This document shows, in pieces, positions 16,334-24,632 of a DNA stretch of 64,000 bases. This stretch comes from Virgisporangium ochraceum (GTDB taxonomy: Bacteria > Actinomycetota > Actinomycetes > Mycobacteriales > Micromonosporaceae). Each line of letters begins with the position of its first letter. Within the stretch, counting starts at the first letter, position 1. Both the position numbers and the translations under genes were made by a program. Below the pieces are notes generated by a model. That model was given only the letters and a program-made list of their open reading frames with translations, was not told the origin of the DNA and searched no databases. The DNA is taken from positions 1-64,000 of the forward strand of contig NZ_BOPH01000053.1 in the NCBI RefSeq assembly GCF_016863655.1. Reading direction: 5' to 3'.

Positions 16334-17667
16334 CGGTAGCTCCAGCGGTCCTTCAACACCATCGCCACGACGCCGAGCGCGGGCACGCACACGGCGAAGA
16401 GCACGACGGCCACCAACGTGTCGACCAGGCTCGTCGTCGCTCCGGGCAGGGCCCGGTAGAGGACGCCGATCAGCACCGCCGGCCACCAGACGAGCAGCGC
16501 GGCCAGCCCCAGCCGGCGGTGCGCGACGAGCACGAGACACAGCCCGTTCACGGCCGCCAGCAGCACGACCGCCGCGAGCCGGCCGGCCTCGGCCGCCGTG
16601 AGCACCGCGCCGGCCGCCACCGGAACCGCCAGCACGGCCAGCGTCGCCAACGAGACGCGCGTGAGCCGGCGCGGGTACTGCCAGCGGTCGGTGAGCACGG
16701 CGCGGGTGGCCGCGACCCGGCGCTGGTGCCACACGAGCACGAGCTCGGCGAGCGGAACCCCGACGAGCAAAGGGATCGCGGCGACCGGCTCGCGGAGCAG
16801 GTCGCCACCGGCGAGCACCACCGACGCGAACAGCACCGCCTGCCCGGCACCGACCGCGCCGTTGGCGAGCGCGTTCGCCGCCTCGCGCGGACGCGGGCGG
16901 TACCACTCCCCCGGCGCGAACGCCGGCGAGTACGCGACGAGCACCAGCACCGCGATCGCGGCGCCGACGATCCACATACCCGTGCCCGCGTACACCGCCG
17001 CCGCGGCGATCCAGACCCCGGCGGCGGCGGCGAGCACCCGCTTCTCCGTGCCGGTGACCAACGCGACCGCGGTCGAGGCGAACAGGGCGACCTGCCCGGT
17101 GGCGACCGCGTACGCCAGCGGCTCGGTGACCCCGAACGCGGCCAGCAGGCCCGCCCACGCCGCGCCGGCGACCACGAACCCGATCGCGAGCACCCGGGCG
17201 GCGGCGACCGCACCGAGGGCGCCCAGCGCCCGGTAGCCCAGGAACGCCAACGCCTGCGCGGTCGCCCAGCCGTAGATCAGCGCGCCCGGACCGGCCGCCG
17301 CGGGCAGCCCGGACAGCTGGGTGGCGCCACCGACGGCGACGACGGCCGGGGTCAGGTACAGGGCCGAGCGGACGAGCGTCACCCCGACGCCCAGGCGCGG
17401 ACCGTCCCGCTCGGGCGTCGCGGCGTTCGGGTCGTACCGGCCGGGTGCGTAGCCGGCGGTCGGGTAGCCGGCGAGGTCGGCGCGCAGGCGGGCCGCGAGC
17501 GAGAACACGCTCGTGACGCCGTAGTCGCGTTCCGCCACGCGGTCGTTGACGCCGCTGGCCTCCAGGTACGCGGCCACCTCACCGGTGTCGACGGCCGACC
17601 GGCAGATCGGCGCCATCCGCTGTTCCAGCGAGGAGTAGAGATCTTCGGATACGACCATCGTGCTCAT
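16330..17667 (-). CDS. polytopic membrane protein, putative exopolysaccharide exporter
   Basis: 445 residues. A soluble N-terminal part of about 80 residues (with GVNDRVAERDYGVTSVFSLAARL) precedes roughly 12 hydrophobic helices. It occupies the place of PelG, the MATE-like partner of PelF in Pel operons, and is similar in size and helix count. Sequence resemblance to PelG is not obvious to me. A role in moving the polymer across the membrane, perhaps with the glycosyltransferase, is inference from position. ATGA/GTGA overlaps join it to both neighbours. Confidence 0.7.
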   Translation of the reverse strand: MSTMVVSEDLYSSLEQRMAPICRSAVDTGEVAAYLEASGVNDRVAERDYGVTSVFSLAARLRADLAGYPTAGYAPGRYDPNAATPERDGPRLGVGVTLVRSALYLTPAVVAVGGATQLSGLPAAAGPGALIYGWATAQALAFLGYRALGALGAVAAARVLAIGFVVAGAAWAGLLAAFGVTEPLAYAVATGQVALFASTAVALVTGTEKRVLAAAAGVWIAAAAVYAGTGMWIVGAAIAVLVLVAYSPAFAPGEWYRPRPREAANALANGAVGAGQAVLFASVVLAGGDLLREPVAAIPLLVGVPLAELVLVWHQRRVAATRAVLTDRWQYPRRLTRVSLATLAVLAVPVAAGAVLTAAEAGRLAAVVLLAAVNGLCLVLVAHRRLGLAALLVWWPAVLIGVLYRALPGATTSLVDTLVAVVLFAVCVPALGVVAMVLKDRWSYR

Positions 17668-19067
17668 ACCAATGCTCCGAGCCGCCTGTAATGCTCACGG
17701 TAGGTGGAGAGGCATCTGTCCAATGTGTACTCGTTGAGCGCGCGGGCGCGGGCCTGCCGCCCGAGGTCGGCCCGCCGCGCCGGGTCGGTGAGCAGCTCCA
17801 GGCAGGCGTTGGCGAACGCGCGCGGATCGCGCGGCGGCACCACCAGGCCGGTCTCGCCGACCGCCTCCGCCACGCCGCCGACGTCGGTGCTCACGGTCGC
17901 CCGGCCGCACATCATCGCCTCGATCACCGTGTACGGCATGCCCTCCGAGACGCTCGACAGCGCCACGACGTGACCGGCGGCGAACGCGTCGCGGCTGCAC
18001 GCCACCGGCCCGGCGAACGTCACCGCGTCGGCGACCTGGAGGTCGGCGGCGAGCTTGCGGCACGTGGCGGCGTACTGCTCGTTGCCCGCCGGCACCGGGC
18101 CGGCCAGGTGCAGCCTGGCCTTCGGGAGCCACGCCTTCACGTAGCCGAACGCGCGGATCAGCGTCTCCAGGTCCTTCAACGGGTCGACGCGGCCGACCCA
18201 GGAGATCGTCGGTTCGTCGGGCCCGGCGGCGAGCGCGTCGAAGCGGCCCGGGTCGACGCCGTTCGGGATCACCGCGATCCGGGCCGGGTCGGCGCCGTGC
18301 CGCTCGGCCCACCGCCGGTTGAACCCGCTCACCGGTGCGACGAGCGCGGCCTCGGCGTAGGCCAGCTTCGCCAGCGCGCGGTGGAAGCGCAGCAGCGCCG
18401 CCTTGACGCCGGGCGCGAGGCCGCTCGTGGAGAAGTACCGTTCGCGGAGGTACACGCCGTGCTCGGTGAGCGCGAACGGCAGGCCGCTGCGCCACTTCGC
18501 GGCGAGGGCGATGAGCGCCGCGAGCCCGTTGGCGTTGGCGTGGCACAGGTCCACCGGCGGGAGGACGGCCGCCAGCGGGCGCACGGCGTGTTCCAGGAGC
18601 ACGGCCGCGTCGTCGGCGTCGCGCATCGTCAGCCGGGGCAGGGCCGGGCTGCCCGCCCACGCGTCCAGGAGGATCTCCGCGAGCGGGGCGCCGGCGAGCG
18701 GGTGCCGGCCGGCCGACGACCGGAACCACCGGCGCGGCGCCACCGCACCGAACGCGAGTTCCCGCAGGCCCTCGGAGAACACCGCCAGGTCGGCGGGGGC
18801 GTTGCCGAGCATGCCCCGGCACATCCGGGCGGCGGCGCGCTCCGCCTTGTAGCGCCCCGGCCGTTCGACGCCCCACAGCGGCACCGGCTGCACGGCGTCG
18901 ACGGTGGGCGGCAGCGGCATCGCGAGCGGCGGCGGCGTGTCGCCCGCCGTGATCGACACGAGGTGCCAGCGCACCTCGGGCAGCCCGCGCACCAGGTGCT
19001 CGCACCAGGTGCTCACCCCGCCGGTCGCGTAGGGATAGGTGCCCTCGTTGATCAGCGCGACCCTCAT
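17664..19067 (-). CDS. PelF-like GT4 glycosyltransferase
   Basis: 467-residue GT-B retaining glycosyltransferase. The start INEGTYPYATGGVSTWCEHLVRGLP is the characteristic PelF N-terminus. The C-terminal half has VIPNGVDPGRF, ISWVGRVDPLKDLETLIRAF and the E-x7-E motif EGMPYTVIEAMMCGRATV that binds the sugar nucleotide. PelF is the cytoplasmic polymerising transferase for Pel, a galactosamine-rich polymer, using UDP-activated amino sugars. No epimerase or PelD/PelE scaffold lies nearby. It overlaps the deacetylase stop and the membrane-protein start by 4 nt each. Confidence 0.88.
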   Translation of the reverse strand: MRVALINEGTYPYATGGVSTWCEHLVRGLPEVRWHLVSITAGDTPPPLAMPLPPTVDAVQPVPLWGVERPGRYKAERAAARMCRGMLGNAPADLAVFSEGLRELAFGAVAPRRWFRSSAGRHPLAGAPLAEILLDAWAGSPALPRLTMRDADDAAVLLEHAVRPLAAVLPPVDLCHANANGLAALIALAAKWRSGLPFALTEHGVYLRERYFSTSGLAPGVKAALLRFHRALAKLAYAEAALVAPVSGFNRRWAERHGADPARIAVIPNGVDPGRFDALAAGPDEPTISWVGRVDPLKDLETLIRAFGYVKAWLPKARLHLAGPVPAGNEQYAATCRKLAADLQVADAVTFAGPVACSRDAFAAGHVVALSSVSEGMPYTVIEAMMCGRATVSTDVGGVAEAVGETGLVVPPRDPRAFANACLELLTDPARRADLGRQARARALNEYTLDRCLSTYREHYRRLGALV

Positions 19068-21070
19068 GCGGGCAGCTTCACCGTGGCCGACTTGCCCTTG
19101 GCGAGGGCGCGCCACGCCGACCGCTGGCCGCCGTACGCCTCGCCGTAGGCCTCGCCCGGCACCAGGACCCCGAGCAGGTTCAGCGCGGCCTCGCGGGTGC
19201 CGGTCGGCGCGGTCAGCGGCACGTCGACGGTGGCGCCGGTGTTGACGACCGTCACCGTGTCGCCCTTGCGGTAGCCGGTGACCGTGCGGCTCGCGACCGC
19301 CTGCCGCCACGCCTCCTGGCGCGCGAAGTGCTGGCTCACGGCGAGCATCCGCGGGTTCACGAGGCCGGTGTTCGTCGCGTAGATCTGCCTGTACCTCGCG
19401 ATGAGCGCGTCGAGCACCGGGTAGAGCACGCGGTCCTCGGTGATGTTCGACTGGTGCGCGTAGTGCGGACGCGGGTCGGCCGACACGACGTGGTCGAACG
19501 CGATCCGCACCTCGGTGGGCACGATGTGGCCCGTGAACCCGGTCGACCCGAGCGGGGTGATGCACGTCGACGCCGGGTTCGACTCGCAGATCCCGCTGCC
19601 GCCGTCGGCCCGCGACGTGTAGATCCAGTTGTACTCGTCGACCGCCTCGGCGACCTTGCCGGTGTTGTAGTAGATGTTCATCGGGTGCCGGGGCACCGTG
19701 CGCGCCGGTCCGACCGCGCGCGGCGCCGGCTCCCGCGACGCGTCCGACGCGATCGCCGTGACACCGGCGGCCTGCAACGAAGGCGCGAGGTTCGGGTTGT
19801 CGGCGGGCATCTCCGGCAGCGACCGCAGCCCGGAGTGCTGCCCGGTGACCAGTTCCCGCTTCTCCACCGTGACGCCGTTCACGCGCGCCCAGTCGAGGTT
19901 CTTCGTGATCTCGGTGGTGATGTCCGCCGCCGGGACGTACTCGGCGGTGCAGCGCCACGGGGTGACCGTCTCGTCCTTCACACAACCCAGGTACGGGTGG
20001 CTCCAGGTGTGGTTCAGCCAGCGCAGGTCGCCCTTGCGCGCCAGCAGCCGGGCGGTCAGCGGGTCGCCCGCGCCCGCTTCGGTGCTGCCGAACGCGTTGT
20101 AGGCCATGTCGAGCTTGAGTCCGGTCTTCTGCTGCCAGGCCACGAGCGCGTCGACGTCCGCCGGCACCATGCGGATCGTCGGTGCGGTCAGCTCGGACGG
20201 GCAGTCGGCGCCGACCGTGCAGTTGCCGCCGGTGTGCCAGCGGTCGTCGGGCAGCAGCACGTCGTCGACGTGCAGGCTGAAGAAGTTGCGCCAGTAGCCG
20301 AGGTTGACACCCTTGGTGAGCCAGGTGACCAGGCCGTGGCCGAGCACCAGTCCGTGCGTCAGGTAGCGGTTGAGCGCGGTCGTGACGACGAGCTGCTCAC
20401 GTCCGTCCACCGTGTACACCCCCGCGACCGACCCCGCGCCCCCGCCCGGAGCCTGACCCTCGACCAGCGGGGTGAACCCGGCACCGGCGGTGCCCAGCGA
20501 CGCGAACGCCTCCGGCACCCCGGAGTCGCGGTCGTCGACCGGGACCGCGCCGGTGAGGTAGCCGAAGCCGGCGGCCTTCCCGGCCGCGGTGACCGTGAGC
20601 GAACCGCCGTCGAGCGTTCCGCTCCACGCCGTGGTGAGCCCCGCGTGCGGACCGGCCCACGTGTAGGCGACCAGGCGGCGCACGCCGAAGCCGCGCTCGT
20701 AGTCGGCCAGGGCGGTCGCCTCGGCGGCCGGCAGCGGGTTCTCGTTCGGGACCACGACGCCCTGGTACCGGCCGTGGTCGGTCGCCGCGGTGAGCAGCGC
20801 CGTGGTGACCGTGGGGCGGCCGGCGGCCCGCGTGTCGACCGAGTCGTAGGGGACGCCCTCACGGTCGAGCTGCGCGGTGACCGCGTCGACGCCGGGGCTA
20901 CCGTCGGTGACGACCAGAACGCGAAGGTCGATGCGCTTGCCGGTGTCGGCCGCGCCGGCCGGCCCGGCCACGATGAGTGCCGCGACAGCCGCGACGGCGA
21001 TACCAGTGGAGATGACGCCACGAAGGTTCACGAACGGGGAAACGACGGGCCGTCGGTCGCGAAACCTCAC
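19064..21070 (-). CDS. CE18-like (Agd3-type) exopolysaccharide deacetylase
   Basis: 668 residues, exported: hydrophobic segment 18-40 ending GPAGAAD. An N-terminal domain (about 45-255) precedes a NodB-like deacetylase barrel with FSLHVDDVL (His267-Asp-Asp, catalytic base and metal Asp) and NHTWSHPY (His354...His358, metal ligands). YAHQSN (His538) may supply the late His. The two-part layout and length match Agd3, the CE18 enzyme that partly deacetylates galactosaminogalactan, rather than small NodB proteins. It is the first gene of the operon. The GTG start follows GGAGA; the promoter must lie in the 64-bp gap shared with the divergent DUF1206 gene. Confidence 0.85.
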   Translation of the reverse strand: MRFRDRRPVVSPFVNLRGVISTGIAVAAVAALIVAGPAGAADTGKRIDLRVLVVTDGSPGVDAVTAQLDREGVPYDSVDTRAAGRPTVTTALLTAATDHGRYQGVVVPNENPLPAAEATALADYERGFGVRRLVAYTWAGPHAGLTTAWSGTLDGGSLTVTAAGKAAGFGYLTGAVPVDDRDSGVPEAFASLGTAGAGFTPLVEGQAPGGGAGSVAGVYTVDGREQLVVTTALNRYLTHGLVLGHGLVTWLTKGVNLGYWRNFFSLHVDDVLLPDDRWHTGGNCTVGADCPSELTAPTIRMVPADVDALVAWQQKTGLKLDMAYNAFGSTEAGAGDPLTARLLARKGDLRWLNHTWSHPYLGCVKDETVTPWRCTAEYVPAADITTEITKNLDWARVNGVTVEKRELVTGQHSGLRSLPEMPADNPNLAPSLQAAGVTAIASDASREPAPRAVGPARTVPRHPMNIYYNTGKVAEAVDEYNWIYTSRADGGSGICESNPASTCITPLGSTGFTGHIVPTEVRIAFDHVVSADPRPHYAHQSNITEDRVLYPVLDALIARYRQIYATNTGLVNPRMLAVSQHFARQEAWRQAVASRTVTGYRKGDTVTVVNTGATVDVPLTAPTGTREAALNLLGVLVPGEAYGEAYGGQRSAWRALAKGKSATVKLPA

Positions 21071-21134
21071 CCGTCACATCTCCAACCGAACGGCCAAAGG
21101 TTTGACGAAGGCCGTAACCGGTCACTACTTCCTC

Positions 21135-21956
21135 GTGACCACCGTGAATGAGGCCGGTGCGGCCGCTCGCCGCCTGGGCAACAACAAGTGGCTGGAGCGG
21201 CTGACCCGCATCGGCCTCGTCGGATACGGCGTGACCCACCTGCTCGTGGGGTGGATCGCCCTGCAGCTGGCGTTCGGCAAGGCGTCCAAGGAGGGCGACC
21301 AGGCCGGCGCGTTCAAGACCCTCGCCGAGCAGCCGTTCGGCAAGTTCCTGCTCATCGTCGTGGCGATCGGGCTCGCGGCGATGACCGTCTGGCAGGTGTT
21401 CGAGGCCGCCGTCGGCCACACCGAGGACCGCGGACGCGAACGCGTCTTCGAGCGCGTCGCGTCGGTGTTCAAGGCCGGCTTCTATGCCTACCTGGGCTAC
21501 AAGGCCGTGTCGGTGCTGCAGGGCGCCGGCAAGTCCTCGGGCGACCAGCAGCAGCAGGCGACCAGCTCGATGATGGACAACGGGGGCGGACGCGCGCTCG
21601 TGGGCCTCATCGGCCTGGCGATCGCCGCCATCGGCGTCGGCCTGATCTGGTACGGCTGGCAGAAGAAGTTCAACAAGCACCTGAAGACCGGCCAGATGTC
21701 CGCGCACGAGCGTCGCCTCTCGGACAAGCTCGGCATCGGCGGCTACGCCGCCAAGGGGACGGTCTACGGCACGCTGGGTGTGCTGGTGCTCGTCGCCGCG
21801 ATGCAGCACGACCCGAACGAGTCGCGCGGCCTCGACCAGGCGCTCAAGACGCTGGCCGAGCAGCCGTTCGGCACCGTCATCCTGGTGGGTGTCGCGATCG
21901 GGCTGGCCGCGTACGGCGCCTTCTGCTTCTTCCAGGCGAAGTACCGCAAGGTCTGA
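21135..21956 (+). CDS. DUF1206 membrane protein
   Basis: 273 residues. Three internal repeats of about 70-80 residues, each with two membrane helices: LTRIGLVGYGVTHLLVGW, a central copy around RVASVFKAGFYAYLGYKAV, and LGIGGYAAKGTVYGTLG. The phrase (A/F)KTLAEQPFG recurs in the first and third copies. This is the DUF1206 architecture; its function is unknown. GTG at 21135 is the first plausible start (a second GTG lies at 21144) and neither has a good ribosome-binding site. It is divergent from the exopolysaccharide operon and followed by a strong hairpin. Confidence 0.85.
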   Translation: MTTVNEAGAAARRLGNNKWLERLTRIGLVGYGVTHLLVGWIALQLAFGKASKEGDQAGAFKTLAEQPFGKFLLIVVAIGLAAMTVWQVFEAAVGHTEDRGRERVFERVASVFKAGFYAYLGYKAVSVLQGAGKSSGDQQQQATSSMMDNGGGRALVGLIGLAIAAIGVGLIWYGWQKKFNKHLKTGQMSAHERRLSDKLGIGGYAAKGTVYGTLGVLVLVAAMQHDPNESRGLDQALKTLAEQPFGTVILVGVAIGLAAYGAFCFFQAKYRKV

Positions 21957-21970
21957 CGTTCTCGCAGTAA

Positions 21971-21998
21971 GGGGACGGCGCTGGGCGCCGTCCCCTTT
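21971..21998. terminator. intrinsic terminator, DUF1206 / ssgB
   Basis: GGGGACGGCG (21971-21980) pairs perfectly with CGCCGTCCCC (21986-21995) around a 5-nt loop, followed by TTT. It lies 14 nt after the DUF1206 stop and 10 nt before the ssgB stop on the other strand, so it probably terminates both convergent transcripts. Confidence 0.85.
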
Positions 21999-22008
21999 CT
22001 GTGCGTCT

Positions 22009-22440
22009 CTAGCGACCCGCGAGAAGACGCGTGACCGCCGCGTCGACGTCGAGGTGGTCGCCCTCGCGGCCCCGCGGGACCGCGATGTACGTGCGCCGCA
22101 GGAACCGCACCAGGACGCTGCGCGGCACCTCGAAGAGCGCGTTGCCGTCGGGCGAGGACAGCGCCAGCGCCACGAAGTCACCGCGCGGGCTGGCCCACGG
22201 CCACACCCGGACATCTCCGATACCGGCCGGCTCGTCGAGCCCGGTCACCAGCAGTTCGCGGGCGAACGACCAGCTGACCGGCTCGCCGCCGGCGGTCTCG
22301 GCGTGAAAGAGGACGTGCACCGCATACGGGTCCTCCGGGTCATACCGGAGACTTGCGCGCACCGGAAGGGCCGTCGCATCCGGCGCCACAAGCCGAAGCG
22401 ACGTCTCCACCTCCACCGCTGTGGGTCGGATTGCACTCAT
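22009..22440 (-). CDS. ssgB: SsgB-like sporulation and cell-division protein
   Basis: 143 residues, the full length of SsgB. Sequence such as VEVETSLRLVAPDATALPVRASLRYDP, DPYAVHVLFHAE, SFARELLVTGL and VWPWASPRGDFVALALSSPDGNALFEVPR is diagnostic of the SsgA-like family and closest to SsgB. In streptomycetes SsgB positions FtsZ for sporulation septation. The ATG at 22440 has GGGGGGAG nine bases upstream; a longer frame to 22506 lacks this support. A 7-bp inverted repeat lies 24 bp before the start. Its presence indicates a sporulating, filamentous actinobacterium. Confidence 0.95.
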   Translation of the reverse strand: MSAIRPTAVEVETSLRLVAPDATALPVRASLRYDPEDPYAVHVLFHAETAGGEPVSWSFARELLVTGLDEPAGIGDVRVWPWASPRGDFVALALSSPDGNALFEVPRSVLVRFLRRTYIAVPRGREGDHLDVDAAVTRLLAGR

Positions 22441-22463
22441 GTCGAAACTCCCCCCGGCACCGC

Positions 22464-22483
22464 GCGAGGCATACACGCCTCGC
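22464..22483. promoter_or_regulatory. inverted repeat upstream of ssgB
   Basis: GCGAGGC (22464-22470) and GCCTCGC (22477-22483) are perfect reverse complements with spacer ATACAC. Centred about 33 bp before the ssgB start, it could be an operator or a leader hairpin. No regulator is identified. Confidence 0.4.
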
Positions 22484-22884
22484 CCCTCCCAATACTCAGC
22501 GCTCATGAAGTGTTACGCTCCGCCATCCGTTGATCTCACCCGGTAGTGGGACCACGAACCCGATCCGCCGCGGGAAAAGCTGGCCAAAGGTATGATCGGC
22601 CAACTCTTGACTAGGCCCGGTATGTTTACCGTTGGCCCTTAGTCTCGGTTCTGTCCTCATATGTTCTTGCTGTGAGTTTCTCGGTTAACGCCGGCGGATG
22701 TAGTGTTTTGTTCGGTTTGCGCTTCTGCCTTGTGAGGCTGGCTATCCGACGGCGCTCGCAACTCGATGTCAATGCGGTAACGCCCAGCCTGTGCGCGCGG
22801 TGACGGGCAAGCCGATCTCTCGGGGTTCCGTCCGGGTTTCGTCCGGTCCCGGATGGGGGTTGAGTTGACGTAGCTTTGGGCAGC
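22484..22884. other. intergenic region of lower GC, no gene seen
   Basis: About 400 bp without a convincing coding region, visibly less GC-rich than its flanks between about 22600 and 22760. It must contain the ssgB promoter (leftward) and the promoter for the PGPGW protein (rightward). A TTGACT hexamer sits at 22607-22612, but I find no matching -10 at the right distance. TTCCGTCCGG (22826-22835) is nearly repeated just after it. No riboswitch or known RNA is recognisable. Confidence 0.45.
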
Positions 22885-23427
22885 GTGGAACGCGTGTCAG
22901 GTACCGTCGGTGAGCCGTCCGCTGCGCCTTCTTCCTCGGCCTCTCCCCCAGCTTCTTCTCCGCCTTCTCCTTCGGGTTCGGGTTCGGCGGAGCCTTCGCC
23001 TTCGGTGGAGGGTGCGAAGCGGCGGCGCTGGCGGCGGACGCGGGCCCGGGCCCGACTGGCGAGGAACCGGGTCTACGCGCTTCCTGGTGGCCGAACCATC
23101 TTCAAGGTCGCCATCGCCATCCTGGGTGGCCTGATCGTGGCGCTGGGCCTGGTCCTGGTGCCGCTGCCCGGCCCGGGCTGGGCCATCGTGTTCGGTGGTC
23201 TGGCGATCTGGGCGATCGAGTTCGCGTGGGCCGCCCGTCTCCTCGACTGGGTGCGCCGCCAGGTCCGCGCCTTCACCCGGATGATGAAGAAGCTGCACTG
23301 GTCGCTGCGTGCCGCGTTCAGCCTGGCCGTGGTGGCGGTGCTGCTGTCGATCGCGTGGCTGTGGCTCAAACACCGGTACGGCTTCGACACGCTGGCCCAG
23401 TTCTGGGAGTACATCACCACCCACTGA
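22885..23427 (+). CDS. TIGR02611-type PGPGW transmembrane protein
   Basis: 180 residues from GTG at 22885; TTG at 22876 and GTG at 22894 are alternatives and none has a clear ribosome-binding site. The first 40 residues are Ser/Pro-rich, followed by a basic stretch (KRRRWRRTRARARLARNR). The family's hallmark LPGPGWAIVFGGLAIWAIEF sits after the first hydrophobic segment, and a final helix ends before WLKHRYGFDTL. Function unknown. It lies 66 bp before the tRNA-Val gene. Confidence 0.8.
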   Translation: MERVSGTVGEPSAAPSSSASPPASSPPSPSGSGSAEPSPSVEGAKRRRWRRTRARARLARNRVYALPGGRTIFKVAIAILGGLIVALGLVLVPLPGPGWAIVFGGLAIWAIEFAWAARLLDWVRRQVRAFTRMMKKLHWSLRAAFSLAVVAVLLSIAWLWLKHRYGFDTLAQFWEYITTH

Positions 23428-23493
23428 CGGGGTAGGGACACGGATACCGGTGTGCATCCGTGGGGCGGGATCGGGTACAGTCCCTGACGTCCC

Positions 23494-23565
23494 GGGCGAT
23501 TAGCTCAGCGGGAGAGCGCTTCGTTCACACCGAAGAGGTCACTGGTTCGATCCCAGTATCGCCCA
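23494..23565 (+). tRNA. tRNA-Val (anticodon CAC)
   Basis: 72-nt cloverleaf. The acceptor stem GGGCGAT (23494-23500) pairs with ATCGCCC (23558-23564). The D arm is GCTC/GAGC, the anticodon stem CTTCG/CGAAG with loop TTCACAC giving anticodon CAC (reads GUG), and the T arm ACTGG/CCAGT with TTCGATC. The discriminator is A; CCA is not encoded. Confidence 0.96.
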
Positions 23566-23583
23566 CATCATTTCCGCAGGTCA

Positions 23584-23616
23584 GAGGCCAGGTCCCGGGC
23601 TCGGGAACCTGGCCTC
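23584..23616 (+). terminator. hairpin after tRNA-Val
   Basis: GAGGCCAGGT (23584-23593) pairs with ACCTGGCCTC (23607-23616), and the stem continues inward with CCCG/CGGG after one unpaired A. It starts 18 nt beyond the tRNA. There is no T-run, but stems of this kind commonly follow actinobacterial tRNAs and probably serve as terminator or processing signal. Confidence 0.65.
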
Positions 23617-23620
23617 AAGA

Positions 23621-23642
23621 TCATTTGACCGTCATTTGACCG
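23621..23642 (+). repeat. adjacent 11-bp direct repeats
   Basis: TCATTTGACCG occurs twice back to back (23621-23631, 23632-23642), immediately after the tRNA hairpin. It could be a protein-binding site or the -35 region of a promoter (TTGACC appears in each copy). No gene starts within 100 bp. Confidence 0.5.
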
Positions 23643-23762
23643 TGGATCCGGACCCACCGGCCGGCAGAATTTGGCACGTTCGGAGCCCTCACGGATGGCT
23701 GGCCCAGGGTCGGCGTGCGGCGACGGATGGCTTGATGGGCGCGAGTAGACCATGCTCGATGC

Positions 23763-24515
23763 ATGGTTCCTCGCGAGCTGGTGCCGCGGTGGCGTGACCT
23801 TCCCGCGTTGGGCTGGTTGGCAACCTGCCGACTCGGCAACCCGCCCGTTCGGGGTACGGCACTCGGACTCGTCGCCAATGCCGTGATGTGGCCGATCACC
23901 ATGACCACCCTCGTCGGCTACCGCGCCGACCACACCCTGGCCGCCCACCATCGGGTGGCACTGATCGCCGTCCGCCCCTGCGAGCCGGCTCCGCTGCCCT
24001 GCCGGCGCATGCTGGCCTCCACCGCCGTCCTACCGGTCGCGGCCGCGACGGTCTGCAGTCCCCTTCTGGTGATGCTCGCCGCAGCGACCGTTGCCGAGGC
24101 GGCTGGCTGGTACGCGCTCGGTGTAGTGCTGGCCGCAACTGGCCTGCTCGTGTCGGTGGCCATAATCATTCTGATCCTGGCCTCCGCGGCGCCGGTGGTC
24201 CGGTCGATCGCACCGTTCCAACGGCGCGCGGCACGCGCCGAGGCCCGTCGACGGCGTACGACGCTGGTAGAGGCCCACTCGCTGGCCGCCTCCGACACCG
24301 ACCGGCAGGCCGCCACGGCCCTGGTCCGGCAGCTCCTCAGGCACGTCGACGCCGCAGGGACCGCGGTCATTGCCAACCCGCGCAACGCCGACGTCGCCAC
24401 CATGTACCGGCGCCTTGGGTTCAACCATGCCCAACCGGGTCACGACGGCTTGCTTGTCCGCTGGGGACCGTCCCCTCGGGGCTCCCATCACGTACGGCCA
24501 CGAGCCGTCCGGTAG
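23763..24515 (+). CDS. membrane protein with GNAT-like C-terminal segment
   Basis: 250 residues. Hydrophobic segments lie near residues 35-55, 88-110 and 115-142, followed by a basic stretch FQRRAARAEARRRR. The C-terminal part (AAGTAVIANPRNADVATMYRRLGF) resembles the last strand-helix of GNAT acetyltransferases, where the N-x-x-A-x-x-x-Y-x-x-L-G-F pattern is typical, but the acetyl-CoA loop is missing. No complete family is recognised. Similar membrane/GNAT hybrids occur in actinobacteria; a degraded acetyltransferase is the alternative. Starts at ATG; no clear ribosome-binding site. Confidence 0.6.
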   Translation: MVPRELVPRWRDLPALGWLATCRLGNPPVRGTALGLVANAVMWPITMTTLVGYRADHTLAAHHRVALIAVRPCEPAPLPCRRMLASTAVLPVAAATVCSPLLVMLAAATVAEAAGWYALGVVLAATGLLVSVAIIILILASAAPVVRSIAPFQRRAARAEARRRRTTLVEAHSLAASDTDRQAATALVRQLLRHVDAAGTAVIANPRNADVATMYRRLGFNHAQPGHDGLLVRWGPSPRGSHHVRPRAVR

Positions 24516-24632
24516 CCCGATCACCGTCAGGACGTCGAAATACCCGAAGACGATCACGCACGCTCCAGGATCCCCCGGACACCTCTATACGTGAGCCACG
24601 GCGACGACGTCCCGGACCCCATAGGAGCAGGC

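Noticed and set aside
22607..22612. TTGACT as the -35 of a promoter for the PGPGW gene
   Set aside because: No -10 hexamer at 16-18 nt, and it lies more than 250 bp from the start codon.
22672..22803. Small frame of about 43 codons in the gap after ssgB
   Set aside because: No ribosome-binding site, no recognisable composition and very short; reported as intergenic instead.
23494..24600. Possible integrative element at tRNA-Val, given the direct repeats and hairpin after it
   Set aside because: No integrase, excisionase or replication gene follows, and no second copy of the tRNA 3' end is visible downstream in the window.
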